Source: Duganella radicis (GTDB taxonomy: Bacteria; Pseudomonadota; Gammaproteobacteria; Burkholderiales; Burkholderiaceae_D). Taken from it: a stretch of 62,658 bases of DNA. Shown piece after piece: positions 36,416-44,800 of the stretch. The stretch covers positions 1 to 62,658 of the forward strand of contig NZ_WNKY01000035.1 of NCBI RefSeq assembly GCF_009720825.1. The letters are read 5' to 3'. The notes below the pieces were generated by a model. It saw only the letters and a program-made list of their open reading frames with translations. It did not search any database and was not told the DNA's origin. Made by a program: the position numbers and the translations under genes. Every line of letters starts with the position of its first letter. Positions within the stretch are counted from its first letter, which is position 1.

Positions 36416-36473
36416 CATGGCTTCCCTCCCGCGATTGTGCGGCTAATAATGGAAAGAGGGAGGGAAGGCCATG
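36416..36473 (+). promoter_or_regulatory. long inverted repeat covering the ribosome binding site and ATG of the next gene
   Basis: CATGGCTTCCCTCCC at 36416-36430 pairs with GGGAGGGAAGGCCATG at 36458-36473 with one bulged base. The right arm contains the ribosome binding site and the ATG itself. A TAATAAT in the 27-base loop could instead be a -10 element, in which case transcripts would lack the left arm and the dyad would be an operator. Confidence 0.5.
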
Positions 36474-36923
36474 AATATTGCGAAATCAGCCGCTTTCACG
36501 GTCGTGTTCCTGTTCGGCATGGCGGTGTGTGAATACGCCTGGGCCGACCAGGCCGATCAAGCGGATCAAGCCGCCGAGGATTACGCCAGGCTGCCAGTCT
36601 GCAAGCTCAGCGCAGATGGTAAAGCGCTGGCGGTGGAGCCGTGCCGCACCGCGCCGGCCAAGGTGCCGATGCCGCGCCGTCCGGTGCCACAAATCATCCA
36701 GCGCATGCCGGCGGCCAAGCCGCCGCCCAAAGTGGCCATGCCGACCTCGCCGCCATTGCCGGCGCTGGACGGCATCGTCAAGCCGCCCGTGCCCACCACC
36801 AGCTGCGACGCCGCCGGCTGTTACGGCGCCAACGGCGTACGCTATAACAGCCTGGGCGCCGGCGCCGTGGTCACGCCCTCCGGCAAAGTGTGCAACCGCT
36901 CAGGCGCGACTATTCAATGCTAG
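36471..36923 (+). CDS. exported small Pro-rich protein, unknown
   Basis: This 150-residue protein has a signal peptide (FTVVFLFGMAVCEYAWA), a short ADQ repeat, a Pro-rich middle (MPRRPVPQIIQRMPAAKPPP) and five cysteines after the signal, the last being the C-terminal residue. The C-terminal part CDAAGCYGANGVRYN followed by a Gly-rich strand looks like a small disulfide-bonded module. No family was recognised. Its start region is buried in a long dyad. Confidence 0.65.
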   Translation: MNIAKSAAFTVVFLFGMAVCEYAWADQADQADQAAEDYARLPVCKLSADGKALAVEPCRTAPAKVPMPRRPVPQIIQRMPAAKPPPKVAMPTSPPLPALDGIVKPPVPTTSCDAAGCYGANGVRYNSLGAGAVVTPSGKVCNRSGATIQC

Positions 36924-36956
36924 GTTCAAAAGGAAGAGCGTGTAAACTGTCGAGTT

Positions 36957-37643
36957 ATGAAACATCGACTCTTTCTTTTTGATCTGGACGACACCCTGCT
37001 GGACTTCAAGGCTTCCGAGCAGCTGTCTTTTGTGCGCACCCTGCACCAACTGGGCCACCGCGACGTGACCGACGCGCTGTTCGCGCAATATCAGGCGATT
37101 AACACCGAGCTGTGGCGCGCTTTCGAGACCGGCGCCGTCAGCAAGGACTTCCTCAAGGTCGAGCGCTTCCGCAAGACCTTCGCGGCCAACCGGCTGGCGC
37201 TCGATGCCGAGGCCGCCAGCCTGCTGTACCTGGAATCGCTGTCCGAAACCGTGGTGCTGATCGACGGCGCGTTGGCGCTGTGCGCCCGGCTGGCGGCGGT
37301 GGGCGAGGTCGGCATCATCACCAACGGCGTGGACGCCATCCAGCACCGTCGCGTGGCCGCGTCCGGGCTGGGCGACTATGTCTCCTTCATCTCCACCTCG
37401 GAAGCCTGCGGCTACGCCAAGCCGGACGGCCGCTTCTTCGAATACGCCACCGGCATGGCGCGCAAGGTCGGCAAGGCCGAAACCGTGATCGTCGGCGACC
37501 GCCTGGATGCCGACATCCTCGGTGCCAACCGCTACGGCATCGATTCCTGCTGGTTCAACCCCGAGCGCCTGCCCAACATCTCCGAAGCCATTCCCACCTA
37601 CGAAGTCGCCCGATTGGATGCCATCCCTGCCGCCTTGTTATAA
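36957..37643 (+). CDS. yjjG: YjjG-type noncanonical pyrimidine nucleotidase (HAD family)
   Basis: This 228-residue HAD hydrolase has motif I FDLDDTLLDF, motif II IITNGVD, the Lys of motif III in CGYAKPDGRFFEYA and motif IV VGDRLDADILGANRYG, with the helical cap typical of YjjG. These enzymes dephosphorylate noncanonical or damaged pyrimidine nucleotides. Its end overlaps the -10 element of the next promoter. Confidence 0.9.
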   Translation: MKHRLFLFDLDDTLLDFKASEQLSFVRTLHQLGHRDVTDALFAQYQAINTELWRAFETGAVSKDFLKVERFRKTFAANRLALDAEAASLLYLESLSETVVLIDGALALCARLAAVGEVGIITNGVDAIQHRRVAASGLGDYVSFISTSEACGYAKPDGRFFEYATGMARKVGKAETVIVGDRLDADILGANRYGIDSCWFNPERLPNISEAIPTYEVARLDAIPAALL

Positions 37644-37644
37644 T
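37639..37644 (+). promoter_or_regulatory. -10 element of the SDR promoter
   Basis: A perfect TATAAT ends 3 bases before a 20-bp palindrome. A TTGGAT at 37614-37619 could serve as the -35 element with a 19-bp spacer. Confidence 0.5.
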
Positions 37645-37646
37645 GC

Positions 37647-37666
37647 TGACGTTTACGTAAACGTCA
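37647..37666. promoter_or_regulatory. 20-bp perfect palindromic operator
   Basis: TGACGTTTACGTAAACGTCA is fully self-complementary and would overlap the transcription start. The ACGT-rich shape resembles sites of regulators of acyl-CoA and branched-chain amino-acid catabolism in proteobacteria (LiuR or related). That assignment is from memory of site shape only. Confidence 0.7.
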
Positions 37667-37685
37667 AATAAGACAGGAGACAGGA

Positions 37686-38444
37686 ATGCAGATCAAGGAC
37701 AACGTATTCATCATCACCGGCGGCGCTTCGGGTCTGGGCGCGGGCACGGCGCGCATGATCGTGGAGCAGGGCGGCAAGGTGGTGCTGGCGGACGTGCAGG
37801 CCGAAGCCGGCCAGAAGCTGGCGGACGAACTGAACGCCGTCTTCGTCAAGTGCGACGTCACCGCCGAAGCCGACGGCCAGGCGGTGGTGGCCGCGGCGCT
37901 GGCGCAAGGCACGCTGCGCGGCGTGATCAACTGCGCCGGCGTGGCCCCGGCCGCCAAGACGGTGGGCAAGGACGGTCCGCATCCGCTGGAGTTGTTCCAG
38001 CGCGTGGTCAGCATCAACCTGATCGGCACCTTCAACATGGCGCGCCTGGCGGCCGACGCCATGAGCAAGAACGCGCCGCTGGACACCGGCGAACGCGGCG
38101 TCATCATCAACACCGCCTCGGTGGCGGCCTTCGACGGCCAGATCGGCCAGGCCGCCTACGCCGCCTCCAAGGCCGCCGTGGCCGGCCTGACCCTGCCGAT
38201 GGCGCGCGACCTGTCGCGCAACGGCATCCGCGTGATGACCATCGCGCCGGGCATCTTCGAAACGCCGATGTTGATGGGCATGCCGCAGGAGGTGCAGGAC
38301 GCGCTGGGCGCCATGGTGCCGTTCCCGCCGCGCCTCGGCAAGCCGGCCGAGTATGCGATGCTGGCGAAAGCCGTCATCGAGAACCCGATGCTGAACGGCG
38401 AGACCATCCGCCTCGACGGCGCGATCCGCATGCAGCCCAAGTAA
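37686..38444 (+). CDS. SDR-family 3-hydroxyacyl-CoA dehydrogenase (HSD10-like)
   Basis: This 252-residue SDR has the cofactor motif TGGASGLGAGTARM, NCAGVAPA, the catalytic Ser in INTASVAAFDGQ, YAASK, and a C-terminal LDGAIRMQPK. The sequence pattern matches type II 3-hydroxyacyl-CoA dehydrogenases, which oxidise 3-hydroxyacyl-CoA or 3-hydroxy-2-methylacyl-CoA with NAD+. The gene has its own promoter with a perfect palindrome, so expression is probably induced by an acyl-CoA-type signal. It could supply the dehydrogenase step missing from the aromatic cluster at 47.6-54.4 kb. Confidence 0.85.
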   Translation: MQIKDNVFIITGGASGLGAGTARMIVEQGGKVVLADVQAEAGQKLADELNAVFVKCDVTAEADGQAVVAAALAQGTLRGVINCAGVAPAAKTVGKDGPHPLELFQRVVSINLIGTFNMARLAADAMSKNAPLDTGERGVIINTASVAAFDGQIGQAAYAASKAAVAGLTLPMARDLSRNGIRVMTIAPGIFETPMLMGMPQEVQDALGAMVPFPPRLGKPAEYAMLAKAVIENPMLNGETIRLDGAIRMQPK

Positions 38445-38469
38445 TTGGGCAGGACGGTATAATCTGCGG

Positions 38470-38811
38470 ATGAATCCATCTATCGCAGGTTATCTCTGGT
38501 TGGTGCTGGCCTCCGTCGCCAGCGCCGCCGCCACCTTCCTGATCAAAATGTCCAGCCACGCCGGCGAGGGCATCAGCTTCGCCCGGCTGGCCTGGCTGGG
38601 CGGCGCTGGCAGCACCTATGTGCTGGGCTTTGTCTGCTATTCCTTCGCGCTGGCCAGACTGGAAATCAGCATCGCCTATCCCTTCATGACCGCCGTGACC
38701 ATCGTGATGGTGACGCTGCTCGGCTCCCAACTGCTGCATGAAACGCTGACGCCGATGAAAATCCTCGGCATGCTCCTGATCGGCGCCGGCGCGTTTGTGG
38801 TGGCCCGCTAA
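38470..38811 (+). CDS. small DMT/EamA-type transporter
   Basis: This 113-residue protein has four hydrophobic helices (YLWLVLASVASAAATFLI; STYVLGFVCYSFALA; PFMTAVTIVMVTLLG; ILGMLLIGAGAFVVA), the size and pattern of SMR/EamA half-transporters. The substrate is unknown. It follows the SDR gene by 25 bp and may be co-transcribed. Confidence 0.8.
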   Translation: MNPSIAGYLWLVLASVASAAATFLIKMSSHAGEGISFARLAWLGGAGSTYVLGFVCYSFALARLEISIAYPFMTAVTIVMVTLLGSQLLHETLTPMKILGMLLIGAGAFVVAR

Positions 38812-38825
38812 ACTCTGGAGTGTCC

Positions 38826-40598
38826 ATGCATCGTTTGAAAATCCTCGCGCTGAGTCTTGCCCTGCTGGGCGCATTGCCGGTCCACGCACAACGCATCACG
38901 CCGGACCATGCGCCGGAAATCGCCACCGGCTATGCCGAGAAAGCCGGCAAGTCCTCGCAAAAATTCATGGTGGCCGCGGCCAACCCGCTGGCCACCCAAG
39001 CTGGCTATCAGATGCTGAAGCAGGGCGGCAGCGCCATCGACGCCGCCATCGCCGTGCAGATGGTGCTGACGCTGGTGGAGCCGCAATCGTCCGGCATCGG
39101 CGGCGGTTCCTTCCTGATGTACTCGGACGGCAAGCGCGTGCAATCCTACGACGGCCGCGAAACCGCGCCCGCCGCTGCGGACGAACATCTGTTCCAGGAC
39201 AAGGACGGCAAGCCGGTGTCGCGCGAAACTGGCGTGGTCGGCGGCCGTTCCACCGGCGCGCCGGGCGTGTTGCGCATGCTGGAGCTGGTGCACAAGCAGC
39301 ACGGCAAGCTGCCGTGGAAAGTCCTGTTCCAGCCGGCCATCCAGCTGGCGGAAAACGGCTTTGCCGTCAGCCCGCGTTTGAACGCGCTGATCTCCTACGA
39401 TAAATTCCTGGCCCGCGACCCGGTGGCGCGCGCCTATTTCTACGATGCCGACGGCAAGCCGCGCGCGGTCGGCTATGTGCTGAAAAATCCCGAGCTGGCG
39501 CGCACCCTGCGCGAGATCGCCGACGGCGGCGCCGATGCTTTCTACAAGGGCCGCATCGCGCAGGACATCGCCGCCAAGGTGGCCTCGCATCCCACCAATC
39601 CGGGCAAGCTGACCGCCGCCGACATCGCCGGCTATCAGGCCAGGGAGCGCGATCCAATCTGTAGCGATTATAAAAAATGGACGGTGTGCGGTGCGCCGCC
39701 GCCTTCCTCGGGCGGCATCGCCATCGCGCAGATGCTGGGCATTCTGGAGAACCGGGACATCAGCCCGTACAAGCCGGTCAACGGCCAACTGACCGCCGAA
39801 GGCATCCACCTGTTCACCGAAGCCGGCCGCCTGGCCTACGCGGACCGCAACCGCTACGTCGCCGACACCGACTTCGTGCCGCTGCCCGGCAAGGGCGTGA
39901 GCGCCATGCTGGACAAGGGCTACCTGAAACAGCGCGCCTCGCTGATCGGCGAGCAATCCATGGGCCGCGCCAGATACGGCACCCCGGCCACCATGCAGGT
40001 GGCATGGGGCGCCGATACCGCCATCGACAAGCCATCCACTTCGCATCTGGTGGCGGTGGATGCCTTTGGCGGCGGCCTGTCGATGACCACCTCGGTGGAA
40101 GACGCCTTCGGCGCGCGCCAGATGGTGGACGGCTTCATGCTGAATAACCAGCTGACCGATTTCTCCTTCGATGCGCAGGACGAAAACGGCCCGATCGCCA
40201 ACCGCGTCCAGCCGGGCAAGCGTCCGCGCAGCGCCATGTCGCCGACGCTGGTGTTCGACAAGGGCACGCACAAGCTGGTGCTGGCCACCGGTTCGCCGGG
40301 CGGCTCCGCCATCATCAACTACGTGGCCAAGGTGCTGGTCGGCACGCTGGACTGGGGCCTCGACGTGCAGCAGGCCATCAGCCTGCCCAATATCGGCAGC
40401 CGCAACGGCCCGACCGAGCTGGAAGCGGGGCGCGTCAGCCGCGCGGTGGTCGAGCAGCTGAAAGCGCGCGGTCACGATATCCGCGAATACGACCAGAATT
40501 CGGGCTTGCAGGGCATCCAGCGCCGCACCGTCAACGGCAGGGAAGAATGGTTCGGCGGCGCCGATCCGCGCCGGGAAGGTGTCGTTTTAGGGGATTAA
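38826..40598 (+). CDS. ggt: gamma-glutamyltransferase
   Basis: This 590-residue periplasmic Ntn-hydrolase cleaves glutathione and other gamma-glutamyl compounds. It has a signal peptide ending in LPVHA, the substrate segment SSGIGGGSFLMY, the catalytic Thr in PSTSHLVAVD, where self-cleavage makes the two subunits, and the late oxyanion region TGSPGGSAIINYV. ATG at 38826 was preferred to the GTG at 38820 because the hydrophobic leader starts there. It lies 14 bp after the small transporter. Confidence 0.93.
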   Translation: MHRLKILALSLALLGALPVHAQRITPDHAPEIATGYAEKAGKSSQKFMVAAANPLATQAGYQMLKQGGSAIDAAIAVQMVLTLVEPQSSGIGGGSFLMYSDGKRVQSYDGRETAPAAADEHLFQDKDGKPVSRETGVVGGRSTGAPGVLRMLELVHKQHGKLPWKVLFQPAIQLAENGFAVSPRLNALISYDKFLARDPVARAYFYDADGKPRAVGYVLKNPELARTLREIADGGADAFYKGRIAQDIAAKVASHPTNPGKLTAADIAGYQARERDPICSDYKKWTVCGAPPPSSGGIAIAQMLGILENRDISPYKPVNGQLTAEGIHLFTEAGRLAYADRNRYVADTDFVPLPGKGVSAMLDKGYLKQRASLIGEQSMGRARYGTPATMQVAWGADTAIDKPSTSHLVAVDAFGGGLSMTTSVEDAFGARQMVDGFMLNNQLTDFSFDAQDENGPIANRVQPGKRPRSAMSPTLVFDKGTHKLVLATGSPGGSAIINYVAKVLVGTLDWGLDVQQAISLPNIGSRNGPTELEAGRVSRAVVEQLKARGHDIREYDQNSGLQGIQRRTVNGREEWFGGADPRREGVVLGD

Positions 40599-40637
40599 CT
40601 CCTCCCCAAACGGCACAGACCCTGCTAATCTTGCAAG

Positions 40638-41813
40638 ATGGGACGAGATAAAAAAACAGGCCTGATCCTGACCGGGGGCGGCGCCCGTGCCGCCTATCAG
40701 GTCGGCGTGCTACAGGCAATTTCGGAGATTCTGTGGGAAGAGGGCTGGCCACCGGCGCGCAATCCCTTCGACATCATCTGCGGGACGTCGGCCGGGGCGA
40801 TCAACGCCACCGCGCTGGCCTGCCGCGCCGATAACTTCGGCGAGGGCGTGCAAAAGCTGCTCGACGTCTGGCAGCATATCAAGGTGGAAGAGGTCTACCG
40901 CGCCGATTCGCTGGGCGTGATCCGCTCCGGCGCGCGCTGGCTGTCCTTGTTGTCCTTCGGCTGGCTGCTGCGCAAATGGCGCGCCGCGCCGCCGGCCTCC
41001 CTGCTCGACAACACGCCGCTGGTCGGCCTGCTGCACCGCATGCTGGATTTGCCGCGCCTCGACATGGCGCTGTCCGAAGGCCTGCTGCATGCGCTGGCCG
41101 TCACCGCCTCGTCCTACACCGGCGGTAATCACCTGACCTTTTACCAGACCGCCGCCGACATCGCGCCATGGATACGCATGCAGCGGGTGGCCTTGCAGGA
41201 CCAGATCGGCGTCGAACACTTGCTGGCGTCGTCGGCGATTCCGTTCATCTTCCCGGCCACGCCGCTGTTCATGGGCGGCCACCGCGAGTACTGCGGCGAT
41301 GGTTCGATGCGCCAGCTGGCGCCGATCTCGCCGGCGATCCACCTCGGCGCCAGCAAGGTGCTGGTGGTGGGGGCGGGGCGCCTGACCGAACCGCCGCGCA
41401 GCGCCGCCGAAAAGAACGCGGCCCGTTATCCCAGCCTGGCGCAGATCGCCGGCCACGCCATGTCGTCCATTTTCCTCGACAGCCTGGCGGTGGATATCGA
41501 GCGGCTTGAGCGCGTCAACAAGACCCTGTCCATGCTGCCGCCGGAGTACCTGGAGAAGACGCCGCTCAAGCCGATCGAATTGCTGGTGATCGCGCCGTCC
41601 GAACGGCTGGACGATATCGCCAGCCGCCACATCGCCAGCCTGCCGGCGCCGATCCGCACCATGTTGTCCGGCATCGGCGCCACCGAAACGCGCGGCGCCG
41701 CGCTGGCGTCCTACCTGCTGTTTGAATCCACCTACACTTGCGAGTTGATTCGCCTCGGCCAGCGCGACACCCATGCGCGCAAGAGCGATGTGCTGGCCTT
41801 CTTTGAATCCTGA
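40638..41813 (+). CDS. patatin-like phospholipase
   Basis: This 391-residue protein has the patatin glycine-rich loop LTGGGARAAYQVG, the nucleophile elbow GTSAG, and a DGS (in CGDGSMRQLAPIS) in place of the common DGA/G partner Asp. It has no signal peptide. Patatins hydrolyse acyl lipids. Its stop is 3 bases from the start of the large sensor kinase gene, which suggests co-transcription. Confidence 0.9.
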   Translation: MGRDKKTGLILTGGGARAAYQVGVLQAISEILWEEGWPPARNPFDIICGTSAGAINATALACRADNFGEGVQKLLDVWQHIKVEEVYRADSLGVIRSGARWLSLLSFGWLLRKWRAAPPASLLDNTPLVGLLHRMLDLPRLDMALSEGLLHALAVTASSYTGGNHLTFYQTAADIAPWIRMQRVALQDQIGVEHLLASSAIPFIFPATPLFMGGHREYCGDGSMRQLAPISPAIHLGASKVLVVGAGRLTEPPRSAAEKNAARYPSLAQIAGHAMSSIFLDSLAVDIERLERVNKTLSMLPPEYLEKTPLKPIELLVIAPSERLDDIASRHIASLPAPIRTMLSGIGATETRGAALASYLLFESTYTCELIRLGQRDTHARKSDVLAFFES

Positions 41814-41816
41814 CGC

Positions 41817-44800
41817 ATGCGCGGTCTGAGCTATCTCCTTCCCCTGCTGTTGCTATGGCACGCCATCGCATCGGCCGGTGCGCCGCCGCGCACCCTGCGC
41901 TTCGAGCAGCTCAGCGTGGAGCATGGGCTGGCGCAGGAGACCGTGCTGGCCATCGCGCAGGACAAGCTGGGCTTCATCTGGCTCGGCACCCAGGCCGGCC
42001 TGACGCGCTTCGACGGCTATCGCACCGTCACCTACAAGAGCGCCATCTCCGATCCGCGCAGCCTGGCCGACAACTGGGTGCGCGTGCTGCACCTGGACCG
42101 CTCCGGCCAGCTGTGGGTGGGCACCGACGGCGGCCTGGATCGCTACGACTCCGCCACCCGCACCTTCACCCACTTCCTGCCGCGCGAGTCCTCGCAGCGC
42201 GGCAACGGCAACCGCCATGTGCGCGCGATCGCCGACGATGGCCTGGGCGGCCTGTGGGTGGCCAGCGCCGACGGCCTGCATCACTTCGATCCGGTCAGCA
42301 AGCGCTTCACCAGCTGGCATCACGATCCGGCCGATGCCGGCAGCCTGGCCAACGACCATGTGAACGCGCTGGCGCGCGATGCCGCCGGCCGTTTGTGGGT
42401 GGGCACCGCCTCCGGCCTTGACATGCTGCCGCCGGGCGGCACGCGCTTCCAGCACTACACCATCGACCCCAGCGGCGACAGCAAGTTCAATTCCGTCATC
42501 GCGCTGCAAGTCGACAGCGCGCAGACGCTGTGGGTGGGCACGCAGGCCGGCCTGGAACAATGGCGCCTGCTGGGTGCCGAGCCGCAGCGCCGCCGCCTCG
42601 GCCTGCGCGAAGGTTTGAAGGCCGGCGTCAGCATCACCACCTTGTACGAAGACGCCGAGGCCAATTTGTGGGCAGGCTCGCTGGCCGATGGCCTGTTCCG
42701 CTGGATGCCCTCCGAGGAGCGCCTGGTGCAGTACCGCCACCAGATCGGCGACACCCACAGCGTCGCTGACAACCAGATCTCCGCCTTGTACCGCGACCGC
42801 GTCGGCACCTTCTGGGTCGGCACCTGGAACGATGGCGTCAGCCGGGTGGACATGGGTAGTGGCGGCTTCGCGCGCATCGTGCGTCAGGCCGAACAAGCCA
42901 ACTCGCTGTCGGACAACAAGATACGCGGCATCGTGGCCGACGGCCGCGGCAAGCTGTGGCTGGGCAGCGGCGGCGGCTTGAATCTGTACGATCCGGTGAC
43001 CGGCGAAACCCGGGTGTGGCGCCACAATCCGCAAAACGCCAACAGCATCAGCGACGACCAGGTCACCGCGCTGTGGCGCGAAAAGAACGGCAACCTGTGG
43101 CTGGGCGGCCCGGCTGGCGTGAATCATCTCAACATCGGCACCGGCGCGATCCGCTCGCTGTCCTTTGTGCGTGGCGATCCGGCCAGCGACACCATCCGCA
43201 ACATCGTCGGCGACCGTAACGGCATGCTGTGGATCGCGTCGCGCGGCGGCTTGCACCGGCTCGATCCCGTCACGCTGGAATCGACCACCTTCCGCCACGA
43301 TCCGGCCGATCCGGGCAGCCTGTCCGACAACGTGGTGCGGCCGATACTGGAAGACCGCAAAGGCCAGCTGTGGATCGGCACCTTCAACGGCCTCGATCTG
43401 CTGGACCGCAAGACCGGCAAGTTCCGCCACTTCCGCCGCGACCCCAACGATCCGCGCAGCCTTAGTCACGACGAAGTGCACTACCTGTACGAGGACGCGC
43501 GCGGCACCATCTGGGTCGGCACGGCGGCGGGCCTGAACAAGATGGAAGTGGGCGCCGATGGCAGTGTGAAATTCCGCCGCTATCTGCGCAAGGACGGCAT
43601 CGCCGACGACGCCATCGCCTCCATCCTGCCGGACGACGCGGGCAATCTCTGGATGAGCACCAACAGCGGCTTGTCGCGCCTGAATATCGAGACGGGACTG
43701 GTGCGCAACTACAGCGGCGCCGACGGCACCATCGAAGGCGCTTACTTCGACGGCGCCGCGCTGCGCACGCCGGACGGCACGCTGTACTTCGGCGGCTTTA
43801 ACGGCATCACCGCTTTCTCTCCGGCCGAGGTGCGCGAGAACAGCGTGGCGCCGACCGTGGCGATCACCGACTTCCAGATCTTTAACAAGTCGCTCAGGCC
43901 GGGGCAGGGCGAGCATCCCGACGTGCTGAAAACCGCCATCGAACACACCAGCGCCCTGACGCTGCTGGAAAACGACTCGGTGTTCTCGCTCGAGTTCGCG
44001 GCCCTGCACTATGCCGCGCCGCAGCGCAACCGCTTCGCCTATCAGTTGCAGGGCTTCGACGAGGACTGGGTGGTCACCGATTCCACCAAGCGCTTCGCCA
44101 CCTACACCAATCTCGACCCCGGCAGGTACGTGTTCCGTGTGAAGGCCGCCAACAAGGACGGCATCTGGAACGATAACGCCGCCACGCTGGAGATCTTCAT
44201 CCAGCCACCGTTCTGGAAGACCTGGTGGTTCCGCAGCGTGCTGGCGCTGCTGGCAGCGGGCGCCGCCTACGCTGTCTACCATGCGCGCGTGCGCGCCTTA
44301 CGCCACCAGCAGTGGCGGCTGGAGCATCTGGTGGGATCGCGCACGGCGGAAGTCGAGTACAAGAACCAGCAGCTGCAACAGCAAAAGCATGAACTGGAGC
44401 GCCGCCGGCTGGAAGCGGAGGCGCAGCGCGCCGAGGCCGAGCAGCGCCGCATCGACACCGAGCGCCAGAAAGAGGAAGTGGAGCAGGCCCACCGCAACAT
44501 CTCGGTGCTGAGTGAGCTGGGCCGCGAGATGAGCGCCTCGCTGGACATGGAAACCACCATGCAGACGTTGTACCGTCACGTCAACCACCTGATGAACGCG
44601 CAAATCTTCGGCATCGGCTTCGTGCGCGAGGAGGCGGGCGTGATCGACTTCCCGTTCGCCACCGAAAGCGGCGTACGCACCTTGCCTTACCAGCGCCGGC
44701 TGGACCAGCCGAATCAGCTGGCCGTGTGGTGCGTCACCCATCGCAAGCCGATTCTCATCAACGACTTCCGCAAGGAATATCGCGACTACATGGACGATTC

